From: Triops longicaudatus
Lineage: Eukaryota; Arthropoda; Branchiopoda; Notostraca; Triopsidae
Direction: 5' to 3'
NCBI GenBank assembly: GCA_022885665.1
Contig: JAGQDJ010000202.1
Coordinates: forward strand, 1,798,001 to 1,862,000
DNA length: 64,000 bases
Shown: positions 11,262 to 21,529 of the stretch, piece by piece
Position numbering within the stretch: the stretch's first letter is position 1
How the letters are laid out: every line of letters begins with the position of its first letter
Notes under the pieces: generated by a model
What the model was told of the DNA's origin: nothing
What the model saw: only the letters and a program-made list of their open reading frames with translations
Database searches by the model: none
Program-made: the position numbers and the translations under genes

Positions 11262-11334
11262 CGAGCCTGCCAGGAGTCGAACCTGGAATCTTCTGATCCG
11301 TAGTCAGACGCGTTATCCATTGCGCCACAGGCCC
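11262..11334 (-). tRNA. tRNA-Arg (ACG), copy 6
   Basis: Identical to copy 1, and the most upstream copy in transcription direction. Its left flank matches copy 2. Confidence 0.97.
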
Positions 11335-11839
11335 TTGCTTCACTCCGCAGCTTTTTATTTTCTTATTTCGAGACTCTATACAAACAAGTTTGGACGTGAT
11401 CGGCCGCCTAACCAAGACACTTTCATTCACTCTTAGCCCATCAAACTTAAAAAAATTACTGTAAGCTCCATACTTTTTGGACAAATGCAACTACCCTATC
11501 ATATCCTTGAATTTATTTCGTACCCGCTGCAACAGAACTGTGTTTAAACCAAGTGCGCTGTATTATGCTCACCCCACTTTGCACGTTACGGTAAGTTTAA
11601 AAATTGCGACATCTTAAATGGAGAGCTATTGAAAACCACAAATACGCATTTTTAGTAACATGTTTCATCTAGATTTCGGAATATCAAAATACTTCTACGA
11701 TTTCCAAAGAATGGAGCGTTCCGAAACAGCATATTCTACATGACAAAAGAAATGCGCGGTATCTTTTTCTCCCTGTAAACGGAACTGCGCATCATTGAAG
11801 GCGTAAAAAATCTCTCGGAATATTTTGAGTACGGTCACC
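11335..11839. other. Region between tRNA cluster and BNIP3 3' end
   Basis: No gene is seen. A minus-strand AATAAA at 11512-11517 could end the BNIP3 transcript. Confidence 0.4.
11512..11517 (-). terminator. Candidate BNIP3 polyadenylation signal
   Basis: AATAAA on the minus strand, about 320 bp after the proposed BNIP3 stop codon. Nothing else supports it. Confidence 0.35.
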
Positions 11840-12727
11840 TCATAAGAAAAGGCAGTTTTTTTTCCTGAAACCAGATCCCCGATATGCAGTTGCACAAACA
11901 CCCCGTTTGACCTTCGAATACAAACACAGCACGTAAAGCTATCACAACTTACCCGATGCCTGCTCCCAAGATGAGCGATAAAAGATTGGTGATAACCACT
12001 GTGTACATAACTTCTTTCGAAAAAAGGCCATTGTTGCCAATCTTGGAACAACGCATCGAATAATACGTTTTACGCTTCACACCACTTTGTCCCTGTGCCG
12101 GATGATTGAACTTCCAGTCCCTGAAAAACGACCATAACGAAAAAACAATGGCGTGAATTAAAAACCGTGAAAACGTTATATTGTCGGGATTCTTGTAATG
12201 AAACAACGAGCAATTGTCACAAAAAGCACAAAAATTACTTTGGCGGTTGCTGGTCAGGTCTGCTACTCCAATCCCACACCCAATCTGTGTGAGATTCTAC
12301 AGGTGCCAATCCTTCCTGTTCGTGCAATAATCAATTAATTATTTTATATGCAAAAACAGTCGTGCATTACCTTAGCAAAATAATTAATATACACGCCTTT
12401 CAACTCTTCTCCTCCTGTGGCAGACTCATTGTTAGGACTATTGGGTGGAGATTTCGGTCTGTAACGAACCCAAAAACGTTCACGATGCGTAAGAAACAGG
12501 AATTACGCGACACGCGACTTACGAACTATGTGGCGAGTTTTTTCGGGTCGAGGCCAAGGACACGCGCGCTGAAGACGCATTGCTTTCTCGCTGCGCTTCA
12601 CGCAGCAATCGCAAATATTCCTGACTGGGGACAGTATTCAACAAATACGGTAAAGAAGGAGTTCCTCGGTCCGGTGCTGGGCTTCGAACGGGACTTAGAG
12701 AAATGTCGCTCACTTCCACCCAAGACT
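11840..12727 (-). CDS. BNIP3: BNIP3/NIX-like mitophagy receptor (first exon not found)
   Basis: Exons in transcription order: 12727-12523, 12458-12371, 12315-12239, 12120-11953 and 11864-11840, all GT-AG with consistent phases. BNIP3 proteins sit in the outer mitochondrial membrane, bind Atg8/LC3 and drive mitophagy or cell death. Visible features are a Trp-Val-Glu-Val motif at the start (LC3-interacting type), EYLRLLREAQRESNASSARV, a PKSPPNSPN stretch, the family signature DWVWDWSSRP, then DWKF.HP, and the C-terminal helix after GLFSKEVMYTVVITNLLSLI, ending LGAGIG. The small-residue pattern SxxxGxxxG of the dimerising helix is kept, while the vertebrate His is Asn. At least 187 residues are covered. 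The starting Met, expected only a few residues upstream, could not be placed. The last exon (KKNCLFL) is short and less certain; without it the protein would end at GIG. Confidence 0.92.
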
Positions 12728-14997
12728 CTACAATACCAAAGGACAGAAATTACGATCATTACAAACGGACGACAACCATCCAATACCACTATTGACATTT
12801 TGTTCATGTACGTAAAAAAGCAATCGTTGCTTAGACGTGAAAGGTTCTTGTCGCAACATGTTTGGACAAGTTAAGCTTTGGTTCAACTTAGATTAAATAA
12901 TGCATTAACTCAAATAGTACACAGTTTTAATCCCAGACGAACACAGAATTCACAGATTATATTTATTAGTGTGCACACATGTTTCTAAACTAACCCATAG
13001 TAATTAATCCACAAATGTATCCAACCTTCCCAAGCTAACGGCTTGCCACATTCTAGGTCTTGTAACGTTACTAACCTAAATTTATAGGCCGCCAAAAGCT
13101 CTTTTTGGCCCTTCACCAACGAAGTTTTGGGTACTTTTTTCCTCTCAAGTGTTCAGACGTTGAAAAAATGGACACATAAAGCTGTAAGAACATGGGCTAA
13201 TGACCTCCGACGTCAAAGTATCACAAGGTCACCACGTGGTTTTGAATACAAACACCAACATAAAGGACTTTGTTGCAAATTTACATTGCAGGTGACTGAT
13301 AACGCCAAGGAAAACTCACAAGTTCGTTGCAACATGTCGTTTCATGTGTATTAAGTGCCGCAGATGGTGGCCAGAGCAAGGTAAAACGAAAACCCATAAA
13401 AAAAGACAGAATAAACTCGCACTTTTACGAAGTAAACGACCGTAAATGTAAAGTAACAGTAAATTCCGAACGTCTTTCAACAGTTTCGCAACTGTTTCAC
13501 AGATATTTATATAAATTATTTTGCGAACCAAAAGGAATGAAATGTAAAGAAACGATAAATGCCGAAGTTCTTGAAGAGCTTTGCAACACTTTAAAAGCTA
13601 TTCCATACCGTCAAATGGATCATGTCCATTAGCTCCAAACATGCATACATACATTTTCGAAACCCCTTTTTCCCTTATTGGGATCGTTGGTATGTCACGC
13701 GTTGTAAAAGCAAGAGAAGCAAGAGGCGTGAAAAAAATTCGGCGATAATAACGAGACGAACTAACGCGCTTATCCTGGTTCTTGCTAACGCCAATTTCCG
13801 CTGAACAAGGGTAGGTGATATCGACAGTTCATTGCAAATGGCAAGCTATGGAGCTAACAAAGGACGATCACCAGGGAAAAATGGGGTTGTGGGTGTTTCC
13901 GCGTCTTTCGGAGAAAAGTCCTGCTCAACCCTTTCATCCCAAGAAATACGAAAGTCACGTCACAACATTGTGATCCAAAGAATACAGCTTTAACCCGTGC
14001 TCGAGATCACGTCCACGTCTGGACAATGACATTGCCCACCAGTTGTGCAAATTTGCATGCCTGTGAAGACGGAAGACTCTAAATGAACTTACCAATTAAA
14101 TTCTCTTCCGTGGGGTGTTTCGTAAGTCCAGACATGTTTTCCACTCTTTTCCAATGTGGAAGTAAAAAAATTTTGCACTTCAAACAATCGGATCTTTCGT
14201 TTAGAAAAGAAGCTGGAGCGATTCTTTCCGTCGATCACAACCAACTGCAGATATCGAAGCGTTTGTTGCCAAGCGCCAAATGCGACTTGTCACTTCGGGC
14301 TTTCAAACTGGAAACTTGTTGCGTCCTGATAAAGCGCCAACGCAACGTAATCTGATGTATTAGTTCAGCGTCAAAGTTTGGCTTAACTCTCAATATTTGG
14401 TCACTATATCGTTGGCAAAGCCGTTGTCAAAACTCCGTACGTACCAGAAGAGGCAATACACTACCGTGCGCTAGTCAGCGCTACATACCACAACACAACG
14501 ACGTCGTGTTTTGCTTACTGCGTCACAATCGTCGTCCGATGCCTGCCCTAGTCGAACCAGGACTACAAACATAATTTCCTAATTATGACATAATACAACT
14601 TTAAATACTAAACGCTAGAAGTTTTTATTACTTTCAGAACATATTATTTCAAAAATAGTGAAGAACAATAATAGAAAATGTTGAGGTTAGGGTAGCAGCT
14701 CTAACTTGAGTAAATAGTCAAGTTTTCACGCACTCGGCATTGTCAACTGCGCTGACCACGCTGCGTTGCTTTAAGCTATAGGGTACGCATTTGTGTAAGA
14801 CGTGACATTTCGAAATACCTTTAGCGCTCCTGCACATGTGAGTAACGTTTTAACATTCTCTGTAGAATTCACAATTCTTGGAAAGATTGGATTTTATATT
14901 TGGGTCATTTTGCTGTGTGACATATGGTCTAGTTTGGATGAGGTGAAATTTTTTAAAGATACCGAGAAGTCAACATCTGTTTTCTTGATAGAAGAAA
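12728..14997. other. BNIP3 upstream region and intergenic DNA
   Basis: The BNIP3 first exon and promoter should be here but could not be placed. At 13127-13632 (+) there are lysine-rich open frames of 75 and 101 codons that could not be joined by good splice sites; they contain two imperfect 54-bp direct repeats. Nothing recognisable is encoded between 13.6 and 14.9 kb. Confidence 0.4.
13443..13592. repeat. Two imperfect direct repeats of about 54 bp
   Basis: Segments 13443-13496 and 13539-13592 both begin AAATGTAAAG and share ACxxTAAATxCCGAA, then less conserved sequence. Repeat spacing is 96 bp, a multiple of three, within an open frame. They may be a coding duplication or chance in A-rich DNA. 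Confidence 0.45.
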
Positions 14998-15657
14998 ATG
15001 CGGGTACCACCGACACCAGAAGACAATGGTTATCATAACCAAGAATCTCCAGCCAACTTGACTTCGAATAACAGAGACAGTTCAGCAAACAGCCGTATTG
15101 AACAAAATGACGTCCAGCAACCACCGATGTCTCCCTCCAGAAACGGCGATTTCTCCGAGTATTTGTGGATGGAAAATGAAGAAGAATTCGATCAACAGGT
15201 GAAAACGTGTAATAGACGTGTTAATTTTTAAATGTGTTTGTCTGCAGGTTTACCAAGAATTAGAGGAAGAAGAATTAATGCAACAATGCCTGGAAGCTAT
15301 GGCAGAATCAGATCAAAGCCCGTATTCAGACTGGAGACAGGGCGATTACGAGTTAAGCTTTTCAAACTACCGTTCAAACGACAGAACAAATGCAGAAGGC
15401 TTGGCCTCCAACTTACAATCTCTCTCTGTAAACGACACTGTCACGCCATCGGAGGTGAGTTTTTTGTCAGTGCTAATTGTATTGGAGAAAACACTCATGG
15501 GATCTTTCATACATAATCACACAAAGTCTATTCTCATTTCTGCGACGAGTTTATGAAGAATTGTTCTTATTGATTAACTTCTTTTTTTCTGTAGAGTAAA
15601 TTAAATCCTGACGCCGCGGAATTTGTACCTCGTTTCAATACTGTTGCCAACGCCTGA
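14998..15657 (+). CDS. PAIP2: Polyadenylate-binding protein-interacting protein 2, 156 residues
   Basis: Three phase-0 exons: 14998-15198, 15248-15454 and 15595-15657, with introns of 49 and 140 bp. PAIP2 is a cytoplasmic translational repressor that displaces poly(A)-binding protein from mRNA and from eIF4G. The acidic PABP-binding region (PAM1) begins with FSEYLWMENEEEFDQQ, almost identical to vertebrates, followed by ELEEEELMQQCLEAM. The C-terminal PAM2 motif, which docks in the PABP MLLE domain, is SKLNPDAAEFVPRF and occupies the whole last exon (residues 137-156). ATG 14998 is the first in frame and gives the usual short N-terminal tail. Length is close to the vertebrate protein (127 residues) plus a longer disordered N-terminus and linker. 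Confidence 0.95.
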
Positions 15658-16209
15658 ATTCGTGGAAGGTGTTTAACTTTGTGCTTTACTCGAATGAATG
15701 GATTACTTGAGATGAATCAGGAGACATCATTACTTTGACATGTCTGAACGCGATCTTTTTTTCACAATGTGAGTGTTGCTTTCTACCCCGATTCGTTCTT
15801 ATTTTCTCCGGGGTGCAACTGGTGAGGGATGCTTATTGACTGTTAGAAAACGATTTGACATGTTTTGTTTTCAGTTACATTGTGTTTCGGATTGTCTTTC
15901 TTAATTGGTAAAAATTTTGATGGATTTGGTGGCAAATCGTGTACAAACGGGTGCGTGTAGCATGTTGACAATTTTGATCGCAACTTTTTCCCCCTGCTCC
16001 AACATCTCCTTTGCATAATATGATTTGTATTAAAACAAACCTTTTGTTTTGGTAACGGTTGGTTAAGGTTGGCTCTAGAAATTGTGATTTAGGAAATACA
16101 ATAGTGCAAAGTTCGCAGCACCTTGGATGTTTTTTGTTTCGTGGAAAAATCAGATTTATTACTAAAAATGTCTAGTTTTCACAGACTGAAAAGAACGAAG
16201 TAAAAATAT
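15658..16209. other. 3' ends of convergent PAIP2 and NAGK genes
   Basis: The two genes converge here and the 552 bp should hold both 3' UTRs. No canonical AATAAA stands out for PAIP2 close to its stop. No other feature was seen. Confidence 0.5.
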
Positions 16210-17782
16210 CTATTGGAATGCGTGATGGAAGAAAATTTCGGCGTTTTGACTGTAATCTCGTGGCAAATCCCAATTTGCCTCCTTTGCGCCCAAGTATGCT
16301 GCACCTACAGCCAAACTGCTTTGTAATCGCAGCAAGCTAAATTCCCGCAAAGGCTCGGAAGCAGGTTTGACACCCTTTCGGGAAACCACTCCCTCGAGAA
16401 ACCCTTCTTTCATTAAAGCCCAGCTGCCCCACACTGCTCCCACGCAAATTATGGGCAATCCGCCCGGCGACTCTATCAAGCTCTAAAAAATGAAGACAAA
16501 GTTGAGAAGTTATTCATTTAGCTTAGTTTAAATAATCAATTAATTTATCGCCCTGCTTTACCTTGTGAGCGAAGGGTAACACGGAAGACACATACTCTCC
16601 CAAGGACTGCCCCGCATGTTTGAAAAGCCATCGGCAACAGGCGTCATTTTGCTCAGTGGCACCGTGAGCTAATTTCACAGCCAGGCCGGCAATAGCAGCT
16701 TTATTGAAATGAGCATAAAAATGATCCAGTAAGCCAGTCATGTCCCGAACGTTGAAATGCTTGAGAATGGCTTGTTTGATGAAAGTTGTATCGCAAGGCG
16801 GAGGACGACGGTTATCTTGCTCGTCGAACACTATCTTTATTGCTTTCTGAGCAACCCAGAATGCTTCAGTAAGAAATACATTAACATTTTGCAGATTGTT
16901 TTTCGAAGCTAATGCTATAGTTAAATATTTAAACTAACCACTTCCTTCGTCACCAAGTAGGTAACCCCAGCCTCCACAGCGTGCCGTGCTTCTATCTGGG
17001 TTAAGAAGGAGGGAATTGGATCCAGTACCGGCAATAAGTACTAAACCACCTGTTAAGAGAATAATTATATAAATTTTAAATACTGAAGCAAAATATGCAA
17101 ACTTAAATAACACTTATGAAAAATTCATAGAAAAATATATTTAAAAAATAATCGTTATTGCAGTAATGTTTCTTTCCTTCGAAACGAATACGTAAAGGTA
17201 AAATAGTAACAATGTGAAGTAAATTTACCATTTTCGCTCGCAGTTGCAATTGCACCAATCGTGTCACTGGCGATGTAAATTTTCTGGCATAGCTTGGGAT
17301 ATTTTTTGAGCAATCCATTCTTAAGCTCTTCATTTGTTTCTTCGTCCTCGCATCCACTCAACGATAAGCCCTATCAGAAATTAAGTCCTTAGAAAAAGAG
17401 GCTGTGTATTAAGCTGAATATATGCCGAGAGCCGTACTAGAGATAATAGGGTCAAATCCTGCTGTAAGCCAGCTTTCTGGAGAGCTTCTTGGACCATGTC
17501 GTGGATGCGTTTTTGGCACTCGGCCATGCCTACTAACTACGCTCGGCTCAGTTTTAATCTAGGCAAATTTGTGTTACACGAATAAAGTACCCAGTGGTTT
17601 GTAGACGGTCCGTGGCATTCCACCAGCTTTTCTCCTTTGGCAGAAAACAGCACAATGACAGAATGTCCGCCTCCTCTGCAACATCACAAACACGCAAACA
17701 TAAGGAATACATGTCATGACACATTAGATTACATTTTTGAAATACTTTACCCTTCAATGCCTCCTAATACTGGGTTATCCAT
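16210..17782 (-). CDS. NAGK: N-acetyl-D-glucosamine kinase, 347 residues
   Basis: Seven exons: 17782-17751, 17675-17591, 17536-17438, 17370-17229, 17049-16939, 16863-16562, 16482-16210. All are GT-AG and in phase, giving 348 codons with stop; human NAGK has 344 residues. The enzyme phosphorylates GlcNAc to GlcNAc-6-phosphate in cytosolic amino-sugar salvage, important where chitin or glycan turnover releases GlcNAc. Visible features: N-terminal glycine-rich phosphate loop (GGIEGGGGHS, residues 8-17), substrate motif GPSTNHW, LSLSG at 74-78, catalytic Asp at residue 108 (IASDTIGAIA; human D107), GTGSN at 127-131, CGGWGYLLGDEGSAFW, and C-terminal GGLPIICVGAVWGSW. The start ATG gives exactly the family N-terminus. 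No defects were seen. Confidence 0.96.
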
Positions 17783-18120
17783 TGTCAGTTATAAGAAAGC
17801 ACGCGAAAAATGCCGATAGAAAATGTGACGTCTAATACGTAGGCAAAATCAATGATTTGCTGACTCAGATGCCTATATCCACGACACTACCCGACTCGGA
17901 ATTCGCTTCCAGACTGGAAAAGGGATCGTTTGCTGTGACGCAAAAAACTCCCTTTTTACTGTTCACGCTTTATCTTGATCGATCGCGATCCTTTCACCAG
18001 CAAGAGGAGCATTGACTGGGCGGGACTTGCCACTCATTCACTCCAACATAAAGGGTAGGTCCTCTAAATTGTGCGCTATTTTCTTCATAGCCAGAAGGGG
18101 TCTAGCTCAAAAAGGGCCCA
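17783..18120. other. Upstream region of NAGK
   Basis: The NAGK promoter should be here. No TATA box is obvious and no other feature was found. Confidence 0.4.
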
Positions 18121-18604
18121 CTACAATTCGTCTACGATAGCCCATGGATGGTTGGGTTCTAAGAAAAATTCCTTATCTATAACATCCACAATGGGTGTGA
18201 CTCCGTTGGCCGATACATAGCGCAATACGTAGTCATCCCGATTAATTAAGACACACTGGGACCAGAAAAACTCTTCCGCTAATCCAGCTAAAAATAAACC
18301 CCTACCTCTGAAAATTTTGCCAAAAGAAATGCATATTCGCAATGTTTCCACTGCAAAGTGGTTATCGGCGTACAAGATTCAAAGCTGCATAAACGACATA
18401 CCTAACATAGAAAACATCTTTAACCCATTAAGTCGCAACATGGACTCCGTAACCCAAACTGAGTGTTGCACTAAAGGACCATTTCAAGTTTTGGACATTA
18501 ATTCTACTAACCGCACGTCTGGGCCACCTCGAAATGAAAAACGTAGCCCAAGGTCGGAGTAAAGGCAAACCGGATTTGCAGGTCGCTAGTGAAAGAAAGA
18601 TGTC
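18121..18604 (-). CDS. Unidentified gene, C-terminal exons
   Basis: The last segment, 18249-18121, reads in one frame as LINRDDYVLRYVSANGVTPI, then VDVIDKEFFLEPNHPW and AIVDEL before TAG. It looks like folded-protein sequence, not random translation. A preceding exon is suggested by the donor GAG|GTAGGG near 18300 and an acceptor TGGTCCCAG, giving a roughly 51-bp intron; the alternative is that the frame simply reads through to about 18375. A further exon around 18585-18515 is plausible. I recognise no family and could not settle the exon structure or start. It lies between NAGK and DCAF10 on the same strand. Treat it as a gene fragment needing transcript evidence. Confidence 0.4.
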
Positions 18605-19051
18605 AGCTGCGCGATTACTACTAGGCTGTAACACGTGGATGTGAAGTTACGCTTGGAAAACAATGTTAATTTATTCATGGTTCTTCCTGTCACATACCGG
18701 ATAAGAATCTACAAAAACAAGCATCGTTCAAATATCAGTTAACACTGTGACATGCTTCATCCTGACTAAAGGCAATTTCGCAGTGCTTTTCTCGATAAAC
18801 ACTCGAAGATGAATATACGCAATGACAAAAAGCGTCGAGAATAGGGTCAAGGTGTGCAAATATAGCACAGCAGAGAAACAGAAGTAGGCTAACATCATAC
18901 GCATGACAAACACAAAGCATCACATTAAGGCACGAAAGGCTTCTCGCTTTTCTTGAACCTTTTTTTCTCCCTTTATCCCTTTTATGTACAACGGTCAAAA
19001 TTCCATTATAATAACCTTAGATTTGCTTAAAATTTTCTCATTATTTACAAA
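18605..19051. other. Region downstream of DCAF10
   Basis: This is the 3' side of DCAF10 and the upstream side of the unidentified gene. No further feature is seen. Confidence 0.4.
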
Positions 19052-21529
19052 TTACAAGACAGGCTGATGCCAAGCCACGCGTCCATTGAGGCAACCCGAC
19101 ACCATCAACGGATGTGTTGGAGAGAATCGAGTCGTCACTACAACGTTGCTATGGGAAATATTGGTTGTCAGCTCGTATAAGCATAAAGGAGTGACCTCTT
19201 CTCCTTTATGAACTGCACTGCTCGGTAATGCGTCGTAAAGCTGCCCGCCCTGGGAGTTAAAGGCTAGAAGCCTGACCCCAAAACCGAAAGGGGAGGCTAT
19301 GAGGCGTCCGTCAGGTGAGAAACACAATTCTTTAATAAATCCCCTGCCGACGTTCGGTTCTTGCGTATAGTGCGTTAACCGCGACACATTCTCTTGGATT
19401 TTGTAGGCAGGTGGCAAACCCGCGTTATGGCCTCGACTAAAGGGCGGCCGGCGACTGGGAGGCATGAACAGAAAGGGAGAGTGGGCGGACAAATCGGCCA
19501 TAACCCGCACAAAGTGAGCTGTCCGGTCTGAGGGACGACTGGAAGCTGCTGCCGCTGCTGGAGCATCGTTCGGTGGGTGGGTGGAGCTCGGGCCACTGAG
19601 GGACGGCAGTGCCTGTCGTGGCATACTCCCCGTAGGTGAGGCAAGAGCTCTTCGTCGCCTCAGACGGCCTGTTATCGACGACGGATCCACCCAATCCCAT
19701 GACACTGAGGTAAGTAGGCGTCGCCGACGCCGTCGTATGTTTTCCAACTCTTCCATCACATCAACACTAGGGATATGAAGTTCTAAATGCGGTTCTCTTT
19801 CACGATTGGCTGTCTCGTTGGCATCACGAACGTAAAATCGACCCGTAGTACCCTCCCAGCGCAAGGGGGCAGTAATTCGCACTTGCACCATCGGCTCAGT
19901 ATCGGGTACAGGCTCAAGTTCTGGCTCGGCAGGCGTTTCTTCATCCGATGATGAAAATGATCTCCCCACCGAAGAATTACCAGGTTCTGACACTGTACTC
20001 AACTTCCGTTTGCGGCCTCGGCACGGTCTTTCTTGAATATCATGCACACAACTCCACTAAAATTCAAAACAATTTGCATTTAAATCGGAAATTAACCAAA
20101 CAAAATGTACATAATTTTTGAACATCAGTAAATTTTTGTGAAGTGACAAATTGATAACTAACAAAATATTGACCACATTCGTATGTGTGAAAATGCATAA
20201 GCGCATTAATGTTTTTCTTCCGATAACAAATGTTGGTTAAATATGGATTACGTAAGTAGCATACATTGTTACGTTAATTAGATACAAGATTTGCAATAAA
20301 TACGTAAATTTAAGAACGTATTACACTACTGTATGAAGAAAACATAATTTATTAAAATAAAAACTTAAGAAATTCACCGAATTCTAGAATGGTGATCACG
20401 GTTAGGAACGAAGAAAGGATATTACCTCTGTTCGGTCATCACTGGAGGTATTTCTAGAAACTACTGCCCAGCCTTCGGGATGGATTTGCAAAGATGAAAT
20501 GACTTCAGCATCGTTGCCGTTCGGAAAATCGGAGATAAATTCGACTCGATTTCTTTTCGCTTTAAATAAATGGGAGAAGTCCGTAGACGGGACGGGAGTA
20601 TGTCTGAGCTGCGTTAATCGATACATGTTCGGCTGGGGAGGCACAAAGTAAAAGTCAGAAGTTTATAAAGACAAGCTAAGAGGAACATACTTTAAACCCG
20701 GAGAGGTCTTTGGCGAGTTCGTTTAAGTCCAAGTCATGAATGACCATTAGATAGCCTCCTGAAGTACTAATGACCATTTTGGAGGAGTCTGGCGAGAGTC
20801 GCATTCGCATTAATCCGCTGGTGAAGAACACTCTGTTGGACTTAACTCCTTCTTCTGTGTAACTAATGTTTCAAAAACAACAAACCCTTTTTTTGAAATA
20901 CAAGAGGAAGCGGTAGTTAGGGCATACCTATTTATATCCCAGGCATAGACACAACCATCGAATCCTGACGTCACAAGAATGCCTTCCTCACGAGCGTATT
21001 CGATATTTTTGACCCAGTTGGAATGTCCTCTTAAAGTACGGATTTTTGACTTTAAATTCCGTACGTCCCATAACGCTACGGTGGTATCGTCACTACAGGT
21101 AGCGAACATGCGTGAATCCAGGAATCGAACACAATTAACGCAGTCGGAATGAGCTTGAATGACATGATGGACACTTTTTCTCGTCAAAGGGTCGAAGGAA
21201 ACAAAACTTTTTTGCTCGCATGCGGCCACTAAAAGCTTGCTGTGGAATTGAAAATATGAAAATAGTTAAAGTACGGTTACAGACATTCATTGACATGTAT
21301 AAAGAAATATACCCGTCAGGTGAAAACTCGAGGTTGAAAATGCCGCCTTGCAAACCCAATTTGGGATCGTTGCTGCAATCCCATGTGTTGCATGGTAGCA
21401 TAGAGCTGTACAACTCGTGGTGTAATTGATTTTCCAAGCCCAGCGGGGGCACCCTTCCTAGACTGCGCTGCTCTAGGAATTGATGAGTGGTGGATAACTG
21501 ATTTGAGGGCCATTTAGGCATATCTCTTC
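19052..21529 (-). CDS. DCAF10: DDB1- and CUL4-associated factor 10 (WD-repeat), 5' end not found
   Basis: Exons in order: 21529-21313, 21239-20928, 20832-20691, 20632-20426, 20056-19052; phases agree at all four junctions. DCAF10 (WDR32) is a substrate receptor of CUL4-DDB1 ubiquitin ligases. Conserved segments: GGIFNLEFSPDG, then AHSDCVNCVRFLDSRMFATC followed by SDDTTVALWDVR (the WD repeat carrying the DDB1-contact Asp/Arg pattern), GHSNWVKNIEY, LVTSGFDGCVYAWDINR, LMRMRLSPD, and the C-terminal block EPNVGRGFIKELCFSPDGR ... FSPTHP...SGCLNGRV. The last exon carries about 190 extra residues, basic and Arg/Ser-rich, between the middle and C-terminal WD repeats, longer than in vertebrates. At least 627 residues are covered; the first visible exon begins with two bases of a split codon, so at least one exon is missing upstream. 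Confidence 0.94.

Noticed and set aside
10405..11334. CRISPR-like array (repeated 73-bp units with unique spacers)
   Set aside because: The repeats fold as tRNA-Arg with terminators, spacers are long and unequal, and the genome is eukaryotic.
11077..11436. Open frames of 119 and 85 codons across the tRNA cluster
   Set aside because: They are translations of the tRNA gene and its repeat (ARSRTWNLLIRSQTRYPLRH appears twice), not a protein.
12362..12874. A 170-codon plus-strand open frame
   Set aside because: It is antisense to well-supported BNIP3 exons.
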